A stretch of DNA of 64,000 bases from positions 1 to 64,000 of the forward strand of contig CAZIDL010000001.1 of the NCBI GenBank assembly GCA_964537825.1. The letters are read 5' to 3'. Under the pieces are notes generated by a model. That model did no database searches. It was not told where the DNA came from and saw nothing but the letters and a program-made list of their open reading frames with translations. Positions within the stretch are counted from its first letter, which is position 1, and every line of letters starts with the position of its first letter. This DNA comes from CAZIDL01 sp964537825. Its GTDB lineage: Bacteria > Bacteroidota > Bacteroidia > Flavobacteriales_D > CAYVSK01. This document shows, piece after piece, positions 25,409 to 33,706 of the stretch. Position numbers and translations under genes: made by a program.

Positions 25409-26684
25409 ACGGTCCTGGGCACTGATCGGAGGGGTAGGAGCGCTTTTGCTTTTCATCATGATGATCGGAGGGGATGCGTTCTTCCAAAAGGGGCCTTCCT
25501 CTGTATCTACTGATCACCCTACCGACAGCAGTTCTTCGGAAAGTTCGATGGAGGAAGTGGAGAAGGAATACGGCATGGTCACCGACTCCTTTCAGGTGAT
25601 CAAAGGGACGGTGCGTCCTGGCGAGTTCCTGGCTGAGATCCTTCAGAAGCATGGGGTCCCTTATCCAACGATCGATCGTTTGATGAAAAAGTCCGATACC
25701 GTCTTCCGACCGGAGGATCTGAGGGCCGGGAAGCAATACACGGTCTTTTGTGAAAAGGACAGTGCGGGACGCGCTCAGTGTTTCGTTTACCGGCCCGACC
25801 CTGTGAACTACGTGGTCTTCGACATGCGGGATAGCCTGAGGGTGCATAAAGGGAAGAAGGAAGTAACGAGCAAGGTCCGACGCACTTCAGGCATCATCGA
25901 ACATTCGCTGTTCATGGCGCTCGATAAAAAGAAGGTCAGTCCGCTCATCGCGCTGGAGCTTTCCGAGATCTATGCCTGGTCGATCGATTTCTATCGGGTT
26001 GACAAAGGCGATCGCTTCAGGGTGATCTACGAAGAGCATTTCGTCGATAGCAATTCGGTCGGGATCGGTGATATCAAGGCTGCCCAGTTCGTACATCGCG
26101 ATTCTTCCTACTATGCGTTCCGCTTCGAGCAAGACAGTGCCGGGGATTATTTCGATGAGGAAGGCAAAAGTTTGAAGAAAGCTTTTCTCAAGGCCCCTTT
26201 ACGTTTTTCCCGGATCTCCTCTGGATTTTCCCATGATCGTTATCATCCAGTGCTGAAGACCCATCGTCCCCATCATGGGATTGATTATGCAGCCCCTTCC
26301 GGCACCCCGGTCCGCTCGGTGGGTAATGGGCACGTCCTGGCCTCAGGATATTCCAGCGGGAACGGCAATTACGTCAAGGTCCGGCATAACAGCGTCTATA
26401 CGACCATGTACCTGCATTTGTCCAGCAGGAATGTACGGAAAGGAGAAAAGGTGGATCAGGGCGAGCGGATCGGCAGGGTCGGGAGCACTGGCTTGTCCAC
26501 GGGTCCCCATTTGGATTATCGGATCTATAAGAACGGATCCCCCGTCAATCCATTGACCCTGGACCTGCCACCCGGAGAGCCAGTCGACTCTTCCCATCGG
26601 AAGAAGTTCGAAGAGCGGAAAGAGGATCTGATGAAAGAACTGAAACGGATCTCTTTCGGGAAGGGGAGCGATTCCGCGGTTTAG
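25395..26684 (+). CDS. M23 family metallopeptidase (MepM-like peptidoglycan hydrolase)
   Basis: A 429-residue membrane-anchored peptidase. One hydrophobic segment near residues 7-23 is followed by a Ser-rich linker, a MepM-like periplasmic region and a C-terminal M23 domain. The zinc-site start HHGIDYAAPSGTPV is normal, as is the YLHLSS motif. The usual HxH near the end reads GPHLDYRIY, so the second His is Asp. Expected role: cutting peptide cross-links in the wall. The start is one of three consecutive ATGs (25395, 25398, 25401) overlapping the dioxygenase stop. The 3' end overlaps ppx by 4 nt, convergent. Confidence 0.88.
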   Translation: MMMTRRSWALIGGVGALLLFIMMIGGDAFFQKGPSSVSTDHPTDSSSSESSMEEVEKEYGMVTDSFQVIKGTVRPGEFLAEILQKHGVPYPTIDRLMKKSDTVFRPEDLRAGKQYTVFCEKDSAGRAQCFVYRPDPVNYVVFDMRDSLRVHKGKKEVTSKVRRTSGIIEHSLFMALDKKKVSPLIALELSEIYAWSIDFYRVDKGDRFRVIYEEHFVDSNSVGIGDIKAAQFVHRDSSYYAFRFEQDSAGDYFDEEGKSLKKAFLKAPLRFSRISSGFSHDRYHPVLKTHRPHHGIDYAAPSGTPVRSVGNGHVLASGYSSGNGNYVKVRHNSVYTTMYLHLSSRNVRKGEKVDQGERIGRVGSTGLSTGPHLDYRIYKNGSPVNPLTLDLPPGEPVDSSHRKKFEERKEDLMKELKRISFGKGSDSAV

Positions 26685-27559
26685 CTATAATGCTCGCTGT
26701 AGAGCTGGGTGATAATGCCGTCGGCTAGTCCCACCTTCGGAACGATGATCTCGTTCACACCGCTTTCTTTCAGGACGTCGATGTAGATGTCCGAAGCCGG
26801 CACGATGACGTCCGCCCGGTCCGGCTTTAGGTCGTAACTGTCCATTCGTTCCTGGTAGGAGAGCTTGTGGAGCTTTTTGGAGATCTTTTGGAGCTTTTTG
26901 AGCTCGATGGGCTTTCCCTTCTTGGCCCCTAAGAGGTTGCAGAGCTTGTTGATGTTGCCGCCGGTCCCCAGTGCGGTCAGTTCTTCGTCCTTGCCCTGCA
27001 TGCCTCTGCACCATTCCCTCAAGTTCTCCCGATCTTCTTGAGAGACCCGGTCCTCAAGGATCCGGACGGTGCCTATCGGAAAGGATTTGCTTTTCTCAGC
27101 TCGTCCCTGCGAGATCCGAGTGACCTCTGTGCTCCCTCCTCCAACGTCGATATAGAGGAAGTCCTGTTCGCTCTCGCTGATCTTTTTCAAGTATGTGGAA
27201 ACGATGAGCTCGCTTTCCGTTCGCCCGTCGATCCGCTCGACCGATATTCCGGTCCGTTCCAGAAGGGCTCGGGCCACTTCCTCTCCGTTCTTCGCTTCAC
27301 GCATGGCCGAGGTCGCACATGCCCTGTAATCCACTACTTCGTGGACTTCCATGAGCAGTTTGAAGGCCTGGAGGGTCTTGATGAGCTGTTGGATCTTGTG
27401 ATCGCTGATCACCCCCCTGGAGAAAACATCTTCTCCCAGGCGTACGGGAACCCGCGTCAGAGCGATCTTTTTGAGGGGAAGGTATCCGTTGCTCTTCGTT
27501 ACCTCTGCTACGAGCAGGCGAAGGGCATTGGATCCGATATCGATCGCTGCGAACTTCAC
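26681..27559 (-). CDS. ppx: Exopolyphosphatase / guanosine pentaphosphatase family (Ppx/GppA)
   Basis: Removes terminal phosphates from polyphosphate (or converts pppGpp). The 292-residue ASKHA-fold protein begins with AAIDIGSNALRLLVAEV and has the second phosphate motif YIDVGGGSTEVT near residue 139 and LTALGTGGNINKL near 193. It is shorter than enterobacterial Ppx because it lacks the C-terminal HD-like domain, as is common in Bacteroidota. It follows ppk1 by 10 nt, so synthesis and breakdown of polyphosphate are encoded together. Confidence 0.92.
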   Translation of the reverse strand: MKFAAIDIGSNALRLLVAEVTKSNGYLPLKKIALTRVPVRLGEDVFSRGVISDHKIQQLIKTLQAFKLLMEVHEVVDYRACATSAMREAKNGEEVARALLERTGISVERIDGRTESELIVSTYLKKISESEQDFLYIDVGGGSTEVTRISQGRAEKSKSFPIGTVRILEDRVSQEDRENLREWCRGMQGKDEELTALGTGGNINKLCNLLGAKKGKPIELKKLQKISKKLHKLSYQERMDSYDLKPDRADVIVPASDIYIDVLKESGVNEIIVPKVGLADGIITQLYSEHYS

Positions 27560-27569
27560 AGGAGCACTT

Positions 27570-29675
27570 TTATCCGTTCAACTTCTTTGCATCCTGATCC
27601 TCCTCGCTCATGGCGCTAAAATAATCGTAAAGGGCTATCTGGGAGCGGAGTTTCTTCTCGGTGGGGTTCCGCTTCACGTATTCGTTCACGTGGCCTTTTT
27701 CTAAGGTTCGGGCCTTGCAATTATCCGCCAGCTGGTATTCCAGAATGTCCCGCAATCGTTTCTGCACCTCTGGATCGTAGACAGGTGCGGTGACCTCCAC
27801 CCGTTTGTCCAGGTTTCGGACCATCCAATCGGCCGAGGATATGAAAAAGCGTTCTTCTCCACCATTGGCAAAAAGGAAGATCCGGGCATGTTCGAGAAAT
27901 CGGTCGAGGATGCTTATGGCCGTGATGTTCTCGCTCATTCCTTTTACACCCGGTACGAGCGAACATATGCCCCGCACGATGAGCTGGATGCGGACCCCTG
28001 TTTGACTCGCCTCGTAGAGCTTCCGGATCATCTCGCGGTCCACGAGGTTGTTCATCTTCAGGATCATATAGGCCGGTTTCCCCTCATTGGCGTTGTCCAT
28101 CTCGTTCTGGATCATCTGGAGGAGTCTGCGCCGGGTATTGATGGGGGATACGAATAGGTGACTGTAGCGCCGGACTTTGTAGTTGCTCTTGAAGAACTCG
28201 AAGACCTTTGATACTTCGTTCGTGATCCGTTCATCGGTGGTCAGAAGGGAAAGGTCTGAGTAAAGGCGGGCACTACCCTCGTGAAAATTTCCAGTGCCGA
28301 TATGGGCGTAATGGGTATGGCTGCGCCGTTCCTTGCGGGTGATGAGGATCAGTTTGGAGTGCACCTTCAGTCCTTCCACGCCAAAAATGACCTCCACCCC
28401 TTCTTCCTGGAGGGTATTGGCCCAATGGATATTGGCTTCTTCATCGAAGCGGGCCCGCAATTCCACCACCGCCGTAACGGATTTCCCGTTCTTCACCGCG
28501 TTGATCAGGGCATTGATCACTTTGGAGCGTTCAGCGACCCGGTAGAGGTTGATCCTGATGGAGGTGACCTTCGGGTCGATCGCCGCTTCCCGCAGGATGT
28601 CGATGATGTGGTCGAAGGTCTGATAAGGGTAATGGAGGAGGAGGTCCTTTTCCTTGATGCGTTCCAAATAAGTGCCATCCCGGTCCAATTCCGGGTTACG
28701 GGCGGGAGGTAGCTCCGGGTAGCGAAGCCGCTTTTCTCCGATATAAGGGAATTTGATGAAATCCTTAAAGTTGTGATAGCGACCACCTGCGATGATGTTC
28801 TCGTCCTCTTTTAGCCGCATGCGGGACATCAAGTACTGATAGAGGTCCCCGGGCATGTGCTTGTCGTAGATGAAGCGGACCGGCTGGCCGACCTTCCGGT
28901 TCTTAAGGCTCTTTGATAGCTTGTCGATCGTGCTCTTGGCGATGTCATCATCGATGTCCAGCTCCGCATCGCGCGTGAGCTTGATCGTGTATGCTTCGAT
29001 CCTTTCGTATTGGAAGAAGGCAAAGATCTCGTGAAGGCAATAACGGATGATGTCGTCCAGGATGATCAGTTGCTTCCGGTTCCCCTTTTTGGGAAGTTCC
29101 AGAAAACGAGGCAGGACGGTGGATGGGATCTCGATCAGCGCGTATTTCTTGTCCTTGTTACGCTCTTGGTTGTAAAGCTTGATGCCCAGATAGATGGCGC
29201 GGTCCTTCAGCGTGGGGAAGACGCGCACGTTGTTCAGCATAATGGGAACGAGCGTTCGCCGCACTTCCCTTTGAAAATAATCGCGGACAAAAGATCCCTG
29301 TTCTTCGTCCAATTGGGTCTCATCCAGTATATGGACGTTGTGCTCCTCGAGCTCTTCGAGGATCCCGTCGTAGATCGCGCCAAAGCGGTCCCGCTGCCTG
29401 ATCACAGTGTTCCGGATCTCTTCCAGGACCTCCTCGGGGTCCTCTCCAACGATCTTAAGCGCTTTCCTGCCAAGCCCTTGCATGCGCTTCATCGTAGCTA
29501 CACGCACCCGAAAGAACTCGTCCATATTGTTCGAGAAGATGCCGAGGAAGCGCATCCGCTCGATCAATGGAACGCTCGGATCTGCTGCTTCCTGGAGCAC
29601 CCTCGCATTAAAGGATAACCAACTTATCTCCCGGTTGATGTACTCGGTATGCTCGCGTTGGGTGGTTGTGGGCAT
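27570..29675 (-). CDS. ppk1: Polyphosphate kinase 1
   Basis: Reversibly polymerises the gamma-phosphate of ATP into polyphosphate at the membrane. The 701-residue protein has the N-terminal helical domain (YINREISWLSFNARVLQE; FSNNMDEFFRVRVA), the HSKLILI catalytic-His segment and HYAHIGTGNFHEGSARLYS near residue 460, and the C2 domain. ATG 29675 (MPTTTQREHTEYINRE) fits relatives better than the frame's first codon 39 nt upstream. It is the first gene of a ppk1-ppx pair. Confidence 0.96.
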   Translation of the reverse strand: MPTTTQREHTEYINREISWLSFNARVLQEAADPSVPLIERMRFLGIFSNNMDEFFRVRVATMKRMQGLGRKALKIVGEDPEEVLEEIRNTVIRQRDRFGAIYDGILEELEEHNVHILDETQLDEEQGSFVRDYFQREVRRTLVPIMLNNVRVFPTLKDRAIYLGIKLYNQERNKDKKYALIEIPSTVLPRFLELPKKGNRKQLIILDDIIRYCLHEIFAFFQYERIEAYTIKLTRDAELDIDDDIAKSTIDKLSKSLKNRKVGQPVRFIYDKHMPGDLYQYLMSRMRLKEDENIIAGGRYHNFKDFIKFPYIGEKRLRYPELPPARNPELDRDGTYLERIKEKDLLLHYPYQTFDHIIDILREAAIDPKVTSIRINLYRVAERSKVINALINAVKNGKSVTAVVELRARFDEEANIHWANTLQEEGVEVIFGVEGLKVHSKLILITRKERRSHTHYAHIGTGNFHEGSARLYSDLSLLTTDERITNEVSKVFEFFKSNYKVRRYSHLFVSPINTRRRLLQMIQNEMDNANEGKPAYMILKMNNLVDREMIRKLYEASQTGVRIQLIVRGICSLVPGVKGMSENITAISILDRFLEHARIFLFANGGEERFFISSADWMVRNLDKRVEVTAPVYDPEVQKRLRDILEYQLADNCKARTLEKGHVNEYVKRNPTEKKLRSQIALYDYFSAMSEEDQDAKKLNG

Positions 29676-30194
29676 TTGCTGCAAAGAAAGTTCAAATGGG
29701 AAGGATGGGATCACCCCTTTATGTTAGGGGATCGTTAATCACCTTACTGGTCTGAGACCTTCCATTGCCTGGGAAAGTTCGAGCAAGGGATCACGGGAAG
29801 GATGTTCATCCATTCCGGCTGACTCGGGCATCTTCTTAAGTATTATGGGAAACCCTTTTTCCGATAATTCGGGGATCCTTTTGAGCGTTTCGGGGGAGAG
29901 GTGGTCGGCATTCACGTAGAGCGACCGAAAGCTTGCCTTTCCTACTTCCAATTCTCCTCTCCCGTTCAGCTTCTCTTTTTCCAGGAACCTTGTTGATCCG
30001 AAGGGGGAGGATATTCCCCGGGTCTCCTCCGGAAAAGCAGACCTCCCTTTTTCATTCTTAATGGATCTTTAATAATGAGGAAACTCTCTGTTGGATGTGA
30101 GTGGATTTTTTTGATTAAGTTTATTAAAACAATATGGCAGTTGTGGTCTGATATCTGGTATTTTCCGACAATAGGGGCATTTCCTCGTTCGAGC
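29676..30194. other. About 520-nt stretch without an intact gene
   Basis: Between ppk1 and the LTD/TIG protein. It contains the start-less minus-strand frame at 29739-30068 described separately and an AT-rich segment at about 30070-30195 with no clear TAnnTTTG. The ATG at 30075 opens the frame of the following gene, but the 40 residues before 30195 do not look like a leader peptide. Confidence 0.4.
29739..30068 (-). pseudogene. Start-less coding remnant
   Basis: A minus-strand frame of about 110 codons without any ATG, ending with a normal stop at 29739. The last 70 residues look protein-like: LYVNADHLSPETLKRIPELSEKGFPIILKK, shown here as the segments LYVNADHLSPETLKRI and ELSEKGFPIILKK, has the alternating strand-helix-strand pattern of a Rossmann-like domain such as occurs in some glycoside hydrolases. 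The upstream part is low-complexity and charged. I read it as the 3' relic of a decayed gene; a short gene using TTG 29951 is the alternative. Confidence 0.35.
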
Positions 30195-32279
30195 ATGAAA
30201 GTGGCCGCGCTGTTCGCAGGGCTTCTTCTCTGCTTTACTTCCCTTCGTTCCCAGTCCGTGATCATCAGCGAAGTGACGGACCCTAGCGATGCTTATCAGG
30301 CACGCTATGTCGAGATCCATAACCCCACATCCAGTGCGGTCGATATTTCCAATTGGGAGATCCGGCGTTATGCCAACGGGAACACCACCAGTTGCGACGC
30401 CACGATCCCGAGCAGTACTTCGCTCGCTTCCGGGGCTACCTACACGATCGCTTACGATGCGACCACCTTCAATAACGAGTTCTCCTGCTCGCCCGATCAG
30501 GAAAGCGGTTGTATTACAGGAAATGGCGATGACACCTACGAACTCGTCGATGATGGGGGGACCGTGATCGATATCTACGGAGAGGTCGGTGTGGATGGTA
30601 CGGGGGAAAGCTGGGAGTACGAGGATGCCGTGGCAGAGCGGAACGCGGATGTCTGTAGCGGGAACAGTACCTGGACCAGCTCGGAATGGACGATCACTGA
30701 CCCCGGAAATACCGGGGACGCTACCCCTTGTTCCCACAATAGCAACTGCGGATGCTCTCATTCCATTTCGAGCTTCACACCCACCGAAGGATGCCCTGAT
30801 ACGGGCACCGTAACGGTGACCATCAGTGGTTCCGGTTTCAATAATGGAAGTGGCACATCGGATGTGCAGTTCAACGGGACCAGTTCGCCGAGCTTTACTG
30901 TGATCTCCGACAGCGAGATCGAAGCGGAAGTTCCTTCAGGAGGGTCGACCGGACCGATATCGGTGGTCACGGACGGGTGTACGGAGAAGAGCAGCAGCGA
31001 TTTCACCTATACCTGCAATTCCTGTTACCAGCTCTTCGTGAACGAATTCTCCAATGGAGAGAGCGGAAGCCGTGAATACACGGAGTTGATCGTCGGGAAC
31101 AGTTGTGGAGGATGTTCCGCCGACTTGGGAGGATGGATCATCGACGATAACAACGGGGACTTCAGCGGGGGACCGAACAGTGGGGAAGGGATCGCTGGTG
31201 GTCACGTTCGCTTTTCCTCGAATGGTACTTGGGACGATATCCCTGCCGGTTCCATCATCCTGATATACAACGATGCGGATGAGAATTTGACGATCAAGAA
31301 CGAACCGGTGAGCGACGATCCTACGGACAGCGACAACGATTCCGTTTACGTGATCCCTATCAGCAATTCCAACCTTGAAGAATGCACCAGCGTTCCCAAT
31401 AGCAGCGATGCTTCCTACAGCGGTTGCAGTTACAGCTCACCGGCTTCATGGGACCCCATTTCCATGGCTAATAGCGATGATGCCATGCAAACGCGAAAAC
31501 CGGACGGGAGCTATTTCCATGGCGCTTGTTATGGGAGCAACAGTGATTTCGATGGGGGGCCGGACAACCTTCATGTTCACAATTCGGGCGGATCCGGGGA
31601 TTGTTTCTATTTCGGAGGTTCTGATCCAAGGGATGTCGGGAACTGGTCGCAGGGAGCGGCGACCTCCTCCCTGAGTACGACCGATGAAACACCTGCTTCG
31701 GCCAACAACGCCTCCAACGAGACTTATATCGACAACCTCGTTTGCAGCACGCTCCCTATTGAATTGCTCCTTTTTGAGGGGGAAGCTTTGGAAAAAGCCA
31801 ACCGCTTACGCTGGCGAACGGGATCGGAGATCCATCAGGATCGTTTTGAACTACAAAGGAGTCGGAACGCAGAAGATTTCCGAACGATCGGTCGCGTCCA
31901 AGGGAAAGGGGGGCAAGGGGGCGGAAGCACGTATCAATTCCTGGACGAAGAAGCTCCCGAACTTGCTTATTACCGGTTGAGGTCCGTCGACATGGATGGT
32001 GATACGGAGTATTCCCGTACCATCGTTCTTCAAAGAAGGCCTTCCGGAGCTGGGATGGAGATCCGTAAGATGGGCAATGCCTACAAGCTCATCCTTCCAA
32101 GCGCTTATCCTGAGAAAAAGGTCCAGATCCTTGATGCGATGGGAAGAAAGGTCAAAACCCTTCATGTTTCAGGGACTTCCAAGTTTCGCTTTGAAATGAA
32201 CGATAAGGCCGAAGGGTTGTACTTCCTCAGGTATCGTACCCGGAAAGGAGGTTCGATGGTCCGGAAGTTCTTCCATTAG
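30195..32279 (+). CDS. Secreted LTD / IPT-TIG protein with T9SS type A sorting domain
   Basis: A 694-residue exported protein with a signal peptide at 1-20 (AALFAGLLLCFTSLRSQ). A lamin-tail domain (about 20-175; VIISEVTDPSD, YVEIHNPTS, VDISNWEIR) is followed by a TIG/IPT domain (about 195-270), a second lamin-tail-like domain (about 280-450; LFVNEFSNGESGSREYTEL), a fibronectin-like segment (about 520-605; NRLRWRTGSEIHQDRFELQR), and the C-terminal sorting domain (about 615-694; VQILDAMGRKVKTL to GLYFLRYRTRKGG). Such proteins are carried across the outer membrane by T9SS and stay on the surface or are released. The ATG at 30195 is chosen because it begins the signal peptide. Confidence 0.85.
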   Translation: MKVAALFAGLLLCFTSLRSQSVIISEVTDPSDAYQARYVEIHNPTSSAVDISNWEIRRYANGNTTSCDATIPSSTSLASGATYTIAYDATTFNNEFSCSPDQESGCITGNGDDTYELVDDGGTVIDIYGEVGVDGTGESWEYEDAVAERNADVCSGNSTWTSSEWTITDPGNTGDATPCSHNSNCGCSHSISSFTPTEGCPDTGTVTVTISGSGFNNGSGTSDVQFNGTSSPSFTVISDSEIEAEVPSGGSTGPISVVTDGCTEKSSSDFTYTCNSCYQLFVNEFSNGESGSREYTELIVGNSCGGCSADLGGWIIDDNNGDFSGGPNSGEGIAGGHVRFSSNGTWDDIPAGSIILIYNDADENLTIKNEPVSDDPTDSDNDSVYVIPISNSNLEECTSVPNSSDASYSGCSYSSPASWDPISMANSDDAMQTRKPDGSYFHGACYGSNSDFDGGPDNLHVHNSGGSGDCFYFGGSDPRDVGNWSQGAATSSLSTTDETPASANNASNETYIDNLVCSTLPIELLLFEGEALEKANRLRWRTGSEIHQDRFELQRSRNAEDFRTIGRVQGKGGQGGGSTYQFLDEEAPELAYYRLRSVDMDGDTEYSRTIVLQRRPSGAGMEIRKMGNAYKLILPSAYPEKKVQILDAMGRKVKTLHVSGTSKFRFEMNDKAEGLYFLRYRTRKGGSMVRKFFH

Positions 32280-32455
32280 CAGGTTCGATCTTAATATCCC
32301 GTTCATTTTCCCTAAATTCTGATCTAAGGTCCTTTTTGGTCTTTTGTTGCCTCTTCTTACTGAGCATCAAAGGCCATGGAGAATAGTTCGCCGTATTCGA
32401 GCATCTATTCTGGGATCGCGTTTTGAGCTTTTCCTTTTTCTTATTCAGAAGGAGC

Positions 32456-33547
32456 TCACTTCTTTTTCCCCTTGCTCTCCCTGATCAGGAAAGCATAAAC
32501 CGGAAAGTGGTCGCTATAACCGCCCTGGTAAGTGGATCCTACATAGCTCCGGAACGGATATCCCTTGAAGTTCCCTTTTTGCTGTTTCAAATATTCCGGA
32601 TCGTGGACCTCCGCCTTGTAATAGCGGAATGAGGAGAGGTCCCGTTTTATGAGGCTCTTGCTGAGCAGGAGCTGGTCGAACAGGTTCCAATTGTCCTTCC
32701 AGGCCAACGTACCGATCCCCTTCTCGTAGTATTGGTACATGGGATTGAAAAGCTCTTTCTCTTTCAGGGATCCTGGAGCACCTTTTGCTTGGAGCACTTT
32801 CTTCACGCTCTTATTGATGGGATCGTCGTTAAGGTCTCCCATATAGACGATCTTGCTATCAGAGTGGGCCTTTTGGATGGAATCGATCACCGATCGGCCC
32901 ACCTTAGCAGCTGCTACCCTCGAAGGCTCGCTTTGAGCTTGGCCTCCGCTTCGGCTCGGCCAGTGAGCTACCATGAAATGAAATCGTTCTCCCAGCAACT
33001 CCCCACTGATGAGGAGCTGGTCCCTGGTCTTATCCCCTTCCTCGGGGAGTTCCACCTCGTAGCTCTGCTTTTTCTCCAGGTCGAAATAATCGGGGCGATA
33101 AAGAAAAGCAACGTCGATCCCGCGTTCGTCCGGCGAGTTGTGATGAGCGATCCGGTAATTCCGTTCCGCGAGCGGGGGAGTTGCTACGAGGTCCTCCAGC
33201 ACCTTTCTGTTCTCAACTTCGGCCAATCCCAAAATGGCCGCGCCATGAGGGGTCTTCTCCGTGCCGAGCTCTCCGATGACCTTTGCCAGATGCGCGAGTT
33301 TTTCCTCATATCGCTCCGTGCCCCAATCGTTCGGCCCGTCAGGGGTGTACTCCGTGTCCTCGGTGTTCTCCGTGTCAACCGTATCGAAAAGGTTCTCGAC
33401 GTTGTAGAACCCGATGCAGACCGGCGTATAATCCGTATCCTTATCGATCTCCTGGGTGACCGAATGCTTTTCGGAACATGAAAAGAGAAAAGGGGTCAGT
33501 GTGAGAGCGAAGAGGAGGCTCCAGGGAAAGCGCATATGATTTCGCAT
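32456..33547 (-). CDS. Endonuclease/exonuclease/phosphatase (EEP) family lipoprotein
   Basis: A 363-residue exported protein whose signal sequence ends in LTPFLFSCS, a lipobox. The EEP fold is clear: CIGFYNVENLFDTVD near residue 42, ILGLAEVENRKVLEDL near 103 (catalytic Glu), MVAHWPSRSGGQ near 195, VYMGDLNDDP near 235 and the final GYSDHFPVYA (SDH motif) near 350. It probably hydrolyses phosphodiesters or phosphate esters outside the inner membrane. Two starts are possible, ATG 33547 or ATG 33535, lying 10 and 22 nt from the promoter element. It is divergent from the TonB receptor gene. Confidence 0.88.
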   Translation of the reverse strand: MRNHMRFPWSLLFALTLTPFLFSCSEKHSVTQEIDKDTDYTPVCIGFYNVENLFDTVDTENTEDTEYTPDGPNDWGTERYEEKLAHLAKVIGELGTEKTPHGAAILGLAEVENRKVLEDLVATPPLAERNYRIAHHNSPDERGIDVAFLYRPDYFDLEKKQSYEVELPEEGDKTRDQLLISGELLGERFHFMVAHWPSRSGGQAQSEPSRVAAAKVGRSVIDSIQKAHSDSKIVYMGDLNDDPINKSVKKVLQAKGAPGSLKEKELFNPMYQYYEKGIGTLAWKDNWNLFDQLLLSKSLIKRDLSSFRYYKAEVHDPEYLKQQKGNFKGYPFRSYVGSTYQGGYSDHFPVYAFLIRESKGKKK

Positions 33548-33557
33548 TGGATAGCGT

Positions 33558-33565
33558 CAAAGATA
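33558..33565 (-). promoter_or_regulatory. -7 promoter element TATCTTTG of the EEP gene
   Basis: An exact minus-strand TAnnTTTG match in the divergent intergenic region, 10 nt from ATG 33547. Confidence 0.5.
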
Positions 33566-33673
33566 AGGGCCCCTTTTGTTCCGGTCCCTTTAAGCTATTC
33601 CTATCCATCTTACCATCCTGTTAAACCTTTCGAGAGTCTCCAGATCTGAAAATGGAAAAGCGGACTTTTCGAT

Positions 33674-33681
33674 TAAATTTG
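33674..33681 (+). promoter_or_regulatory. -7 promoter element TAAATTTG of the TonB receptor operon
   Basis: An exact TAnnTTTG match, 25 nt upstream of ATG 33707. It probably drives all three downstream genes to 38741. Confidence 0.55.
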
Positions 33682-33706
33682 TTGAGCTCAATCGGACGCT
33701 CTTTCC

